DNA of 64,000 nucleotides, from positions 1-64,000 of the IMG/VR virus record IMGVR_UViG_3300007513_002396; one strand, 5' to 3'. The DNA is from a virus. Each line of letters starts with the position of its first letter. The stretch's first letter is position 1. The notes beneath the pieces are model-generated. The model ran no database searches. It was not told the DNA's origin and saw nothing but the letters and a program-made list of their open reading frames with translations. Shown one piece after another: positions 6,329 to 15,306 of this stretch. Made by a program: the position numbers and the translations under genes.

Positions 6329-7957
6329 ATGAGTTTTACATACGATAAATATTTCCCATATCCCGCAATTCGTGAACAACAAACTGAGGCTATAGACTTC
6401 ATTTTAGATTCGTTTATCAATCAAAATAAGAAGTTTGTTATTCTAGAAGCCGGTACGGGTGTAGGAAAGAGCGCAATTGGTTTAACTGTTGCACGTTATT
6501 TGGCAGCCAATTGGATCGCTAGTGGTGATAAGTCTTCTGGTGCATATTTTCTTACAACACAAAAGATCCTTCAGCAACAATATACGAAAGACTTTGGTGG
6601 CTTTTCTGGCCCAATGAAGTCTATTATGTCATCTGCCAATTACACATGTTCTTTTAACAAAAAGACGACATGCGCTGAAAGTCTTCGAGCGTTAAGAACA
6701 TCTCAAAAGGGCACGCCATTTTGGAGGTCTTGTACTTTTAATTGTGTCTATAGAAAAGCTAAGGAAGACTTTCTCGAATCCCCAGAAGGCGTAACTAACT
6801 TTCCGTATTTTCTTGCTGAGACTCAATATGCTGGAAAGCTTAAGCCAAGACAGATGGTCATTATTGATGAAGCACATAATGCAGCTGCTCAACTAAGCAA
6901 ATTTATTGAGATAACAATTTCTGATAAATTTTGTCAATCATTTTTAAAGTTTTCCCTGCCTGCGAAAGGAACAGCAAAACAATACATCGACTGGATTACC
7001 GACACCTACGTACCGGCGATTAGTTCACGGCTTAAACATCTTGAGCAGATGATGGGAAAATATATTGGACTAGCAGATAAAATAAAGAGCGGAGAATTCG
7101 CTAGTATTGCAAAGAAATTTGAAATGCTAGATAAACATGTCTGTAAGGTTCGTAGATTTTTGCAGCTGTATTCATCAGACAACTGGGTGCTTAATGAGAT
7201 AGCTGCAGACGGTAGGTCTGGTAGGAAGGTCGAATTTAAGCCTATTGACGTGGCTCCCTTTGCTGAGGAAATGCTATTGAATTTTGGTGACCGGGTCCTC
7301 TTAATGTCTGCAACGATTCTGGATGCTGAAGCGTTCATAGAGCTGCTTGGTATAGAAAAAGACCAATGTGCATTTATTTCCATGCCCAGCCCGTTTCCAG
7401 TTGAAAACCGTCCAGTATTTTATTCAGGCATGGGAAAGATGAGCTCCAAGACTATTGAGACAACGTTGCCAAAGATGGCGCAAGCTGTTACGGCAATTCT
7501 GGAGCAGCACAAAGATGAAAAAGGAATTATCCATTGTCACTCTTACCGGGTGGCGAATTACTTGAAAAAGAATATCAAAAGCCGGCGACTCTTGTCTCAT
7601 AACTCAGAGAATAGAGAAAAAATACTCGAAAAGCACAAGAGGTCTAAAAGCGCGACTGTGCTATTATCTCCGTCTATGACAGAGGGTGTCGATCTTCATG
7701 GTGATTTAAGCAGGTTTCAGATTGTCTGTAAGATCCCATATCCATATCTTGGAGATAAACTAATACGAAAAAAGATGAATAAATGGAGATGGTGGTACCC
7801 ACTCCAGACAGCCAAAACGATTGTACAGGCTGTTGGTAGGTCTGTTCGATCCAACGATGACACGGCAGTAACGTATATACTGGACTCCGATTGGGAAATA
7901 TTTTATTCTAGAAACAAAAAAATGTTTCCAAGTTCATTTAAGGAGTCTTTGAAGTGA
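6329..7957 (+). CDS. superfamily 2 DNA helicase, XPD/DinG-like with Fe-S cysteines
   Basis: A 542-residue ATP-dependent 5'-3' type helicase. Visible motifs: a Q-motif-like REQQ near residue 15; Walker A AGTGVGKS (41-48); four cysteines (about 107, 115, 135, 139) spaced like the 4Fe-4S domain of XPD/DinG; DEAH (180-183); motif III-like LLMSATIL; and motif VI QAVGRSVRS with its arginine finger near the C-terminus. It is shorter than E. coli DinG (about 716). Such enzymes unwind forked DNA, R-loops or G-quadruplexes during replication and repair. TTGGAG precedes the start. Its stop overlaps the next gene's GTG (GTGA). Confidence 0.9.
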   Translation: MSFTYDKYFPYPAIREQQTEAIDFILDSFINQNKKFVILEAGTGVGKSAIGLTVARYLAANWIASGDKSSGAYFLTTQKILQQQYTKDFGGFSGPMKSIMSSANYTCSFNKKTTCAESLRALRTSQKGTPFWRSCTFNCVYRKAKEDFLESPEGVTNFPYFLAETQYAGKLKPRQMVIIDEAHNAAAQLSKFIEITISDKFCQSFLKFSLPAKGTAKQYIDWITDTYVPAISSRLKHLEQMMGKYIGLADKIKSGEFASIAKKFEMLDKHVCKVRRFLQLYSSDNWVLNEIAADGRSGRKVEFKPIDVAPFAEEMLLNFGDRVLLMSATILDAEAFIELLGIEKDQCAFISMPSPFPVENRPVFYSGMGKMSSKTIETTLPKMAQAVTAILEQHKDEKGIIHCHSYRVANYLKKNIKSRRLLSHNSENREKILEKHKRSKSATVLLSPSMTEGVDLHGDLSRFQIVCKIPYPYLGDKLIRKKMNKWRWWYPLQTAKTIVQAVGRSVRSNDDTAVTYILDSDWEIFYSRNKKMFPSSFKESLK

Positions 7958-8463
7958 AGGTATATGATACGGTAGAAAGCTTTAGAATAGAAGTTGATGA
8001 TAGTGATATATGGGGGAAGGGTGTTCCAGTGTATATGACGAGCGGAGGCTTTGATCCGCTGCATGTAGGGCACTTGAGGTGTATTTTAGCGACTGCGGAG
8101 ATGGCAGACGAGGATGGTGGCTATGTTGTTATCATTGTTAATGGCGATGGTTTCTTGGAAAGAAAGAAAGGCAAGCCGTTTATGAAAGCAGAAGAACGTG
8201 CCGAAATTATCGCTGGTATAAGAGGGGTCGATGCTGTTATTATTTGGGACGACGGTGGTCAAACTGTAACAGGAGCCATTGCGGCGCTCAAACCAACATA
8301 TTTCACAAAAGGGGGAGACAGAGCTGCTCCGAAAGATATTCCAGAATGGGAAATATGCCAAGAGGTGGGCTGTAAGGTTATATTTAATGTTGGTGGTGGC
8401 AAAGTGCAAAGCTCATCATGGCTGATCGAAGCACAGGAGTTAGCAAAGAATGCAAAAGATTGA
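7954..8463 (+). CDS. cytidylyltransferase-like nucleotidyltransferase
   Basis: A 169-residue protein of the HxGH nucleotidyltransferase superfamily: GGFDPLHVGH at residues 31-40 supplies the nucleotide-binding His37/His40, and a C-terminal SSSWLI matches the conserved S-S/T-x-x-I of the same fold. It resembles HldE-C and glycerol-phosphate cytidylyltransferases, but the substrate cannot be read from sequence. A second, more HldE-like paralogue is at 36233. GTG start overlapping the helicase stop by 4 bases; the Nudix gene follows after 6 bases. Alternatives are an NMN or pantetheine-phosphate type adenylyltransferase. Confidence 0.82.
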   Translation: MKVYDTVESFRIEVDDSDIWGKGVPVYMTSGGFDPLHVGHLRCILATAEMADEDGGYVVIIVNGDGFLERKKGKPFMKAEERAEIIAGIRGVDAVIIWDDGGQTVTGAIAALKPTYFTKGGDRAAPKDIPEWEICQEVGCKVIFNVGGGKVQSSSWLIEAQELAKNAKD

Positions 8464-8469
8464 TAAGTC

Positions 8470-8898
8470 ATGTTAGGAAAAGATTTTATGGGCGCCGGAT
8501 TTTTCATAGTCAATCCTTCTTCAAATCTCTTGCTAGCGCTTGTCGATAATAATGGGTTATATGATTTTCCTAAGGGTACGAAAGACAAAGAAGAACAACC
8601 ACTAGAAACTGCCCGACGGGAATGCTTCGAAGAGTGCTCTATCCTCATAGAAGAAGATGAGCTAATGAATTGTGGACCATTTTTTGATGGCAAATTATTT
8701 TTGTTTTGTGCTGAAACTGAAAAGCATCCAGCAATATTACGAAATGCAAAATCTGGTATCATAGAACATTCAGGATATGCATGGGTTAAACCTGAAGAAT
8801 TTTTGGCTAAGTGTGTACCATATCTCCAACCCATCACCAAGAAAATCTTCTTAGAGCTATCAAAGCGTGCACATCCCTTAGTCGCAAGTTATATTTAA
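8470..8898 (+). CDS. Nudix hydrolase
   Basis: A 142-residue Nudix-fold pyrophosphohydrolase. The Nudix box lies at residues 36-58: G36-x5-E42-x7-R50-E51-x2-E54-E55, with Ser57 where the consensus has Gly. The three box glutamates that hold Mg2+ are all present. The family cleaves X-linked nucleoside diphosphates (oxidised nucleotides, NADH, ADP-sugars, mRNA caps, ppGpp and others); the substrate is not decidable from sequence. The close spacing to the upstream nucleotidyltransferase and downstream YeaH suggests one transcript. Confidence 0.9.
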   Translation: MLGKDFMGAGFFIVNPSSNLLLALVDNNGLYDFPKGTKDKEEQPLETARRECFEECSILIEEDELMNCGPFFDGKLFLFCAETEKHPAILRNAKSGIIEHSGYAWVKPEEFLAKCVPYLQPITKKIFLELSKRAHPLVASYI

Positions 8899-8927
8899 AT
8901 TAGAGAACTAGATGCTAAGGATGAATG

Positions 8928-10109
8928 ATGTCAATTTTCCAAAGACATAAAACGGTCGCTGATCGCTCCGCTGGGGACCGTGCGAGGCATCGAAAGAAAA
9001 TCGAGAGAGCCATCAAAGATGGCATCTATAATATTGTTGCTGAAGAATCGATTATTGGGAAAGAGGGAAAGAAAAAATTTCGTATTCCTGTACGAGGAAT
9101 TAAAGAGTATCGATTTGTATACGGTGATAACGGTTCAAGAAGAGTAGGCTCTGCTCAAGGGAAAGATGTTAAGCGCGGGCAGGTGATTGGCAAAAAAGAA
9201 GAAAAAGGGCAAGGGCAAGGAAATCAGGCTGGTCAAGAAAAGGGAGAAGAGTATTACGAGGTAGAGCTTACGCTTGATCAACTTGCAGAATATCTTTTTA
9301 AAGATCTAAAGCTCCCTAATTTTGAAAAGAAAAAGAACACTAATGTCACATCTAAAAAAATAAAAAGACACGGGTATAGAACAAAGGGAATTCGGCCGAG
9401 GCTTGATAAAAAGAAGACAGTGATTGAAAAGCTAAAAAGAAAGAACAAGCGAAAGCTGATCATGTCACAACCTGAGTTAAATGAGGATGTTGACGAAACA
9501 AATGAATTTCCTTTTAATGAGAAAGATTTACGATATCGTCACTACAAGGTTCATGAAAAGAAAACGTCTAGTGCCGTTATATTCTTTTTAATGGACATTT
9601 CTGGATCTATGACAAGACAAAAGAAGTTTTTAGCAAGAAGCTTTTTCTTTTTGTTATACCATTTTATAAGGGCAAGGTATGACCAAGTGGACCTGGTGTT
9701 TATTGCTCACGATGTTGAGGCTCATGAAGTAACAGAAGACCAATTTTTTGGACGTGGATCATCGGGTGGAACATTGGTTTCTAGCGCATTAACAATGACT
9801 GAGGAGATTATTTCAAAAAGATATCACCCAAATAGCTGGAACATCTATGCATTTCAATGCTCTGACGGTGACAACTGGCCGACCGATAATGAAAGAGCAA
9901 TCGAACTAGCAAAGAAAATAGTTCAAAAAGCACAATTCTTTGGGTATTGTCAGATCGAGCCCAGTGAAGAAAGAGCTAGCTTCATCCGTGAAAATTCTTT
10001 ATCAGAAATATACGCACCGTTGATAGGTCCAAACTTTAAGGTAGCAGAGGTTTCTAGCAAGGAGCATATCTGGCCAGCTTTTAGATCATTCTTTGGGGGT
10101 GAATTATGA
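8928..10109 (+). CDS. yeaH: YeaH/YhbH family (UPF0229) vWA protein
   Basis: A 393-residue protein. It has the Arg-rich N-terminus of the UPF0229 family (D-R-S-A-G-D-R-x-R-H near 13-22), a charged Gly/Gln/Lys middle, and a C-terminal vWA-like domain with the MIDAS motif DISGS (Asp224, Ser226, Ser228 from the first Met) and downstream GRGSSGGT and F-Q-C-S-D-G-D-N-W-P. E. coli YeaH is about 427 residues. In bacteria, genes of this family travel with PrkA/YeaG kinase and SpoVR/YcgB, and here the three are contiguous and overlapping. Two adjacent ATGs (8925, 8928) are possible; TAAGGA at 8916-8921 favours the second. Confidence 0.93.
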   Translation: MSIFQRHKTVADRSAGDRARHRKKIERAIKDGIYNIVAEESIIGKEGKKKFRIPVRGIKEYRFVYGDNGSRRVGSAQGKDVKRGQVIGKKEEKGQGQGNQAGQEKGEEYYEVELTLDQLAEYLFKDLKLPNFEKKKNTNVTSKKIKRHGYRTKGIRPRLDKKKTVIEKLKRKNKRKLIMSQPELNEDVDETNEFPFNEKDLRYRHYKVHEKKTSSAVIFFLMDISGSMTRQKKFLARSFFFLLYHFIRARYDQVDLVFIAHDVEAHEVTEDQFFGRGSSGGTLVSSALTMTEEIISKRYHPNSWNIYAFQCSDGDNWPTDNERAIELAKKIVQKAQFFGYCQIEPSEERASFIRENSLSEIYAPLIGPNFKVAEVSSKEHIWPAFRSFFGGEL

Positions 10110-11413
10110 GCTCAAATTTTCTAAGCATGCTTGAAGAGTGGGACGAAAAAATTATCAAACTAGCTGAAGGACATGGTTTGGACTGGTATCCAATCCTGTA
10201 CGAAACGTGTGATTACTACGAGATGATTGGAAATATGGCATATCACGGAATGCCCACACATTACCGTCATTGGAGCTTTGGAAAATCTTTCGAGCGTACG
10301 CACGCTATGTATAATGCCGGCCTTGAGGGATTGCCCTATGAGTTAATCATTAACAGCAACCCATCAATAGCTTACCTCATGGAAGAAAACCCATTTTATC
10401 TACAAGTCCTTATCATGTGTCATTGCGTTGGCCATTCAGATTTTTTCAAAAATAATATAACATTTGCAAACACTCATGCTGATAATGTGCTATTGAGGAT
10501 GCGAAATGCGAAGAGGTTTGTCGATGGTCTTATCGAGGACCCAAGCATCGGCGTGAAGAAAGTAGAAAATATTCTAGATGCCGCGCATGCTTTGTCACTC
10601 CAAATTCCTCGTCGTTATAGAATGTATGATTCCCAGAAGAATCAAAAGAAGGCTCTTATTTTGGACATCAAGCAGGGAAAATATGAAGATGATTTTCCTC
10701 CGGATCCACGGGCGATTCCTGTTAGCCCAGAGCCTAATATTTTGGCATTCCTTGCAGAGTGTAGTCCTGTCCTTGATGATTGGGAACGTGAATTACTGTA
10801 CTTCGCTTTAGAAGACGCAGAGTATTTTATGCCACAGATTAGAACAAAAATAATGAATGAGGGGTGGGCTTCTTACTGGCATTTTAGAATGATGCATGAG
10901 CTTGAGCTTCCCGACTCAATGCACCTTCCTTTTTTAAAAATGCACAATGAAGTCGTCAGACCTCATCTTGGGAGTATCAACCCATATCACCTTGGATTCC
11001 ACCTTTTTAGAAAAATTGAAGAGCGCCACGGACTAGAAGAATGTTTTATTGCTAGAGAGTCGCTCAATGATGAATCATTTATCAGACAGTATCTTACCGA
11101 AGAAGATTGTGTTGATCTAAACCTATTTTCGTTTGGTTTGGACAAGAAAGAATTCGTGATTGAAGATGTGTCTGACAACGAGGGGTGGAAATCAGTAAAA
11201 CAAAACCTAATCAAACAGGTTTCTGCTAATAATATTCCATCAATCGTAGTGGAAGGTGTAGACGAAGCGAATATTCTAACTTTAAGGCATGAACATGATG
11301 GACGTGATTTAGAATTAGAATACGCGGAATCTGTAGTCGAACACATTACGACGTTGTGGGGAGATGTTGTTAGACTTGAAACAATTATTGAAGATGAACC
11401 ATTCGAGATTTAA
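10106..11413 (+). CDS. spoVR: SpoVR/YcgB family protein
   Basis: A 435-residue SpoVR-family protein (E. coli YcgB about 510 residues). Diagnostic stretches are GLDWYPILYETCDYYEMIG, the G-M-P-T-H-Y-R-H-W-S-F-G-K region near residues 49-60, the C-H-C-V-G-H-S-D-F-F-K-N-N segment, and WASYWHFRMMHE. Histidine-rich conserved patches suggest metal binding, but the biochemical role of SpoVR is not established: it is needed for the spore cortex in Bacillus and linked to stationary phase in enterobacteria. The start overlaps YeaH by 4 bases; PrkA follows after 13 bases. The C-terminal third is shorter and more divergent. Confidence 0.95.
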   Translation: MSSNFLSMLEEWDEKIIKLAEGHGLDWYPILYETCDYYEMIGNMAYHGMPTHYRHWSFGKSFERTHAMYNAGLEGLPYELIINSNPSIAYLMEENPFYLQVLIMCHCVGHSDFFKNNITFANTHADNVLLRMRNAKRFVDGLIEDPSIGVKKVENILDAAHALSLQIPRRYRMYDSQKNQKKALILDIKQGKYEDDFPPDPRAIPVSPEPNILAFLAECSPVLDDWERELLYFALEDAEYFMPQIRTKIMNEGWASYWHFRMMHELELPDSMHLPFLKMHNEVVRPHLGSINPYHLGFHLFRKIEERHGLEECFIARESLNDESFIRQYLTEEDCVDLNLFSFGLDKKEFVIEDVSDNEGWKSVKQNLIKQVSANNIPSIVVEGVDEANILTLRHEHDGRDLELEYAESVVEHITTLWGDVVRLETIIEDEPFEI

Positions 11414-11426
11414 GACGGAGTAATCG

Positions 11427-13355
11427 ATGCCAAAGAGCAAGTATCTTGACATTATAAACAGTCAAAGAAAAAAGAAGACCTCAAAAAAGTTTGAGGGTAC
11501 TTTTTTGGATTATCTTACGTTAGTGGAGAAAGACCCCACCTTAGCTGATCATGCGCACAAAAGATTGTACGATGTTATTTCAGCAGAGGGAATTTCTACG
11601 CTTGATGATGATGACCCAAGAAAGCATAAGTTGTTTAATAGCGAAAGTGTGAAAGTGTATGACTATTTCTCAGAAGAATTCTTTGGAATGGAAAATACTA
11701 TTTCAAAGTTAATGAGGTTCCTTCGCTCTGCATCCTTAAAGGGCGAAGAGAGTCGACAGGTTCTTTTGTTGATGGGCCCTGTAGGAGCTGGAAAGTCTGC
11801 ACTAACTGAACATATCAAGTCAAGTCTTGATGGTGTACAGTATTACCACTTGAAAGATGATCCCCAGCGAGGCGATCCACTTCAGCTTATTCCCAGATCA
11901 CTGAGAAAGAAGTTCAGCAAGCTACTCAAGGTGGCCATCGATGGTGATATTTCTCCTATAGCACGTCACCTTTTATTTGAGACGTATGAAAAGGCTTATG
12001 AGTCATTTGAAGTCGTAGAGACTACATTTTCTCAGCGTGCTCGTCGAGGGATTGCAACTGTACCACCAATGGACGCGAATAGTCAAGACGTATCAGTGCT
12101 TATTGGTTCAGAAGATATATCAAAGCTTGACAAATATTCTGAGGATGATCCTCGGGCCCTGTCATTAAACGGAGCATTCAACGTTGGTAACAGAGGTATT
12201 GTCGAACTTGTGGAGGTCTTTAAAAACGAAATTGAGTTTCTCCATACAATCATCACTGCGACACAGGAGAAGAGGATTCCAGCCCCTGGAAAGCATGATA
12301 TGCTTCACTTCGATGGTGTTATCTTAGCGCACTGTAACGAATCAGAGTGGAACCGTTTTCAAAGTGAGCATACCAACGAAGCAATTTTAGATCGTGTTGT
12401 TAAAATTGAAGTACCATATGTTTTAGAACTTGAACAAGAAATAAAGATTTATGAAAAGATCTTAGGAAGGTCCAACTTTGATTCTCATATCGCTCCTCAC
12501 ACTCTTCGAATTGCGTCGATGTTTTCAATCCTAAGTCGTCTCCATGCGAGCCAAAAGTGCGATCTTCTCACAAAGATGAAAATTTATAATGGGGAAGATG
12601 TTGTAGAGAAGGGAAGAGTAAAGAAAATTGACATTAGAGATCTCCGGGATGAAGCTCCAAGAGAGGGTATGCAAGGAATTTCAACCAGGTTTATCATGAA
12701 GGCGGTTGATAATGCCTTAAGCGATTCAGACAAGGATTTCATAACTCCCATTTCGATGCTTGACTCTCTAATAAAGCAAGTAAAAGATCAAATCGTTGAT
12801 TTAGATTTTCAGAACCATTGTCTAGACTTGATTAGAAACACAGTACGAGATGAATATCTTCGTATGCTCGAAAATGAAATAGCAAAAGCGTTTATTACAG
12901 CCTACGAAGAACAGGCACAAGCAGTATTCGAAAACTATCTTGACAATGCCGAGGCATTCACCACAAGCTCAAAAATGAAAGACAGAATTACAAAAGAAGA
13001 AATGCAACCGGATGAAACGTTTATGAGAGCGATTGAAGGTACGATCGGTGTAAGTAGCTCGGGCAGAGAGGGGTTTAGGGCTGACGTGACAGCTTATATG
13101 TTCTCTAAGATGCGTAGAGGTGAAAATGTTGATTATACTTCTTATGAGCCTCTAAAAGAAGCTATCGAAACATACCTCATCACATCTGTGAAGGATCTGG
13201 CTAGAATCGTTACAAAGACGAAAACCAGAGATGATGAGCAGAAACAAAAGTACTCAAGCATGGTACAAACACTTATGGACGAATATGGTTATACACCGGA
13301 GTCAGCAGAAGAAATACTGGTCTTCGCGAGTAATAATCTATGGAGAGATAGCTGA
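11427..13355 (+). CDS. prkA: PrkA/YeaG-type serine protein kinase (AAA+)
   Basis: A 642-residue PrkA family protein, close to the usual 630-645. An N-terminal AAA+ domain carries Walker A GPVGAGKS (117-124), preceded by EEFFGMENTI, a PrkA hallmark; family segments LIPRSLRKKF, then ALSLNGAFNVGNRGIVEL, and HCNESEWNRF follow. The C-terminal half holds the PrkA kinase-like region (R-E-G-M-Q-G-I-S-T-R-F near 415). In bacteria PrkA/YeaG is induced by starvation and phosphorylates or proteolyses a few targets. It forms a conserved module with YeaH and SpoVR, complete here. Its stop overlaps the next ATG by one base. Confidence 0.96.
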   Translation: MPKSKYLDIINSQRKKKTSKKFEGTFLDYLTLVEKDPTLADHAHKRLYDVISAEGISTLDDDDPRKHKLFNSESVKVYDYFSEEFFGMENTISKLMRFLRSASLKGEESRQVLLLMGPVGAGKSALTEHIKSSLDGVQYYHLKDDPQRGDPLQLIPRSLRKKFSKLLKVAIDGDISPIARHLLFETYEKAYESFEVVETTFSQRARRGIATVPPMDANSQDVSVLIGSEDISKLDKYSEDDPRALSLNGAFNVGNRGIVELVEVFKNEIEFLHTIITATQEKRIPAPGKHDMLHFDGVILAHCNESEWNRFQSEHTNEAILDRVVKIEVPYVLELEQEIKIYEKILGRSNFDSHIAPHTLRIASMFSILSRLHASQKCDLLTKMKIYNGEDVVEKGRVKKIDIRDLRDEAPREGMQGISTRFIMKAVDNALSDSDKDFITPISMLDSLIKQVKDQIVDLDFQNHCLDLIRNTVRDEYLRMLENEIAKAFITAYEEQAQAVFENYLDNAEAFTTSSKMKDRITKEEMQPDETFMRAIEGTIGVSSSGREGFRADVTAYMFSKMRRGENVDYTSYEPLKEAIETYLITSVKDLARIVTKTKTRDDEQKQKYSSMVQTLMDEYGYTPESAEEILVFASNNLWRDS

Positions 13356-13609
13356 TGTTAAGATTTGGATTTAGCGAAGCGTTGCTTATGTTTGCTGGAA
13401 TTGCTTTATGGCATAACCAAATGTTTGCAATAATCGCATTTTGTATGGCTTGCTTTGTTGCATTCGCAAGATTTTCGCTAGAGTGGTCGCTAAAGTCTAA
13501 AGAAACCGAAGCGAAGGTGCAGGCCTCAAAGCTATTAAATGAGCAAGTTCAAGAAGTCGGTGATGTACTTGGGACTATGTTCGGTAAAAAGAAATCCACG
13601 ATGCACTGA
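13355..13609 (+). CDS. small membrane protein after PrkA
   Basis: An 84-residue protein with two adjacent hydrophobic segments (about residues 6-20 and 23-41), then an acidic/basic helical tail (about 45-84) with coiled-coil character. It starts at the last base of the PrkA stop, so translation is probably coupled. The topology suggests a membrane hairpin with a cytoplasmic tail. Position suggests it may anchor or regulate the PrkA module or the chaperonin-like protein that follows, but the function is unknown. Confidence 0.65.
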   Translation: MLRFGFSEALLMFAGIALWHNQMFAIIAFCMACFVAFARFSLEWSLKSKETEAKVQASKLLNEQVQEVGDVLGTMFGKKKSTMH

Positions 13610-13617
13610 GATGTACA

Positions 13618-14949
13618 ATGAGACACTACGCCTCAGTATACTCAGGTGACGAAGCAAAAAAAATAACTCGGGACGCTCGACAGGCTATACGTGATGTAAT
13701 TCAAAGCTTGCAATCTTGGGAAAGCTCCATGATAGTTGGGAAAAGGCTTTATACCTTCGGTTGGCCTGATTCTTTTCGACTCTTGATAGAGGGGCTTGAT
13801 AATTGTCCTTTAGTGTATAGAAACCTCGTTCTTAATTCAGCAGAGGCCGTTTATCGACGATGTCCATTAGCGGTATCGCTTTATCTTATCACTTTGGAAA
13901 AAATGCTAGCAGGCCGACTTGCTGATGCTGCTCAGTTACAAGAGACAATAGATCAGCTGGTGATTAATCGAAGAAGGATATCGTCTAAGGAAGCAAAAAG
14001 CGCTTGGCGAAAGACAATACATGATGACTTTACTCGCGAAATATTTGAAGATTTATCATCTGCTGTCGATAAGACTGGAGCGCTCGGAACAATAGAGGTC
14101 AAAGGAGGCAGATATTCTAATGTTGAAATATACGAAGGCATTTCTGTTGCTGCTAAGCTAGCGCCGGCTTTTCAATCTCAAGTTGCAGGAATAATTCACT
14201 TAACAGACTGTAAGGTTGTGATTGTTGATGGAGCAATTCTTGACATTAGTGAATTAAATAGATTGCTTGTTTACGCTAACGAGAGTAAATCAAGCATTGC
14301 AATTTTTGCTTCGCAATTCTCAGATGATATATTAAATACCCTGATCGTTAATTGGAACAACGGACGTCTCAAGGCAGTTCCAATAATCTTTGAAAGTACC
14401 CTGAACGATCTTAATCAACCTGGAGATGTTGCAACAGTCGTAGGAGGAAGGTTAATATCAAAAGATTGTGAATATTCCATAACACTCCTTAACGAGGAAG
14501 AGTTACCCACTATCAAAAGCATAACTGTGAACAATATTTCGAAAAAATGTGATCTAATTTTAGATTCTGATGGTTTGTCTAGGGCATTTTTTCTAAGAAA
14601 TGAAATTCAAAAAAAGCGTGAAAAAGAAAAGATAGAAGATGTCAAGAATATCCTGAGCGCAAGACTAGCGAAACTAACAAGTAGAAAAACTATTATAACG
14701 ATTAAATGCGATATTGAAGAATCTGGAATTGTTAAAGATAGAATTTCCGACTTATTTTCTTTTATAAAATGTTGTGCAAATGAGAGCATAGTTTCTGGAG
14801 CTTCAATCTATTCAGCGGTAGAACAACAAGACACAAGCGGTCTTCCAGCTTTCTTACCCGCTTTTTCTGCAAAAATTGCCATTTTTAAAGCGATCGCAGA
14901 TGCTGAGCAGATAAACAAAATTGGAGCGCTAATACTGATGGATTATTGA
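13618..14949 (+). CDS. divergent chaperonin (GroEL/Cpn60-like), ATP site partly lost
   Basis: A 443-residue protein (GroEL about 548) that aligns by eye with GroEL from the intermediate domain onward. AVDKTGALGTIEVKGGR (149-165) matches the AMDKVGKEGVITVE region. An apical-domain pattern covers about 170-345: YEGISVAAKLAPAF, I-F-A-S-x-x-S-D-D-I-L-N-T-L-I-V-N (229-245), and G-R-L-K-A-V. RLAKLTS (349-355) and VKDRISDLF (372-380) follow, with Asp378 at the position of GroEL Asp398. The N-terminal equatorial region is shortened: the GDGTTTA motif is replaced by an RRCPLAVS-type stretch near 81, and the later GGG is IVSGAS. ATP use is therefore doubtful. It may be a substrate-specific or ring-modifying paralogue. 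Confidence 0.78.
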   Translation: MRHYASVYSGDEAKKITRDARQAIRDVIQSLQSWESSMIVGKRLYTFGWPDSFRLLIEGLDNCPLVYRNLVLNSAEAVYRRCPLAVSLYLITLEKMLAGRLADAAQLQETIDQLVINRRRISSKEAKSAWRKTIHDDFTREIFEDLSSAVDKTGALGTIEVKGGRYSNVEIYEGISVAAKLAPAFQSQVAGIIHLTDCKVVIVDGAILDISELNRLLVYANESKSSIAIFASQFSDDILNTLIVNWNNGRLKAVPIIFESTLNDLNQPGDVATVVGGRLISKDCEYSITLLNEEELPTIKSITVNNISKKCDLILDSDGLSRAFFLRNEIQKKREKEKIEDVKNILSARLAKLTSRKTIITIKCDIEESGIVKDRISDLFSFIKCCANESIVSGASIYSAVEQQDTSGLPAFLPAFSAKIAIFKAIADAEQINKIGALILMDY

Positions 14950-15021
14950 CATCATGCAATGAATTTATTTACTTCTTTAGCCAGCAGGTTAAATTATGGA
15001 CAGAAATAAGGAGTGACTATA

Positions 15022-15303
15022 ATGATGTCTAAACAGTCCAAAGCAGAACTAGCAAGGCAGGTCCAAGCGCTACAGGGCGAATTGGCCGAGTCGAAAACGC
15101 CAGGAGACTTACGAGAATTAATACATACTTTGATTAATTTTCTTAACGATGAAATTGGAAGAACGCTGGCGGAGTCGACAGACCCAGAGTGGTGTGGAAG
15201 CCGCAATATGGATATGTTGACAGTTGAGCAGGCAGAAACGTTGACAAACGTATTAAGCGAGCTTGTCAAGCAGTCTTCATTCGTAATACTTTCTAGAGCG
15301 TAA
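15022..15303 (+). CDS. small hypothetical coiled-coil protein
   Basis: A 93-residue protein of unknown function. ATAAGGAG (15006-15013) serves ATG 15022 or the adjacent ATG 15025; a GTG at 15013 overlaps that site and is rejected. The N-terminal part is a helix rich in Gln, Ala and Glu (KAELARQVQALQGEL), followed by a second helical domain with a short loop containing the single Cys (PEWCGSRN). It begins the last gene group of this block, ending at the terminator at 16257. Confidence 0.6.
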   Translation: MMSKQSKAELARQVQALQGELAESKTPGDLRELIHTLINFLNDEIGRTLAESTDPEWCGSRNMDMLTVEQAETLTNVLSELVKQSSFVILSRA

Positions 15304-15306
15304 AGC

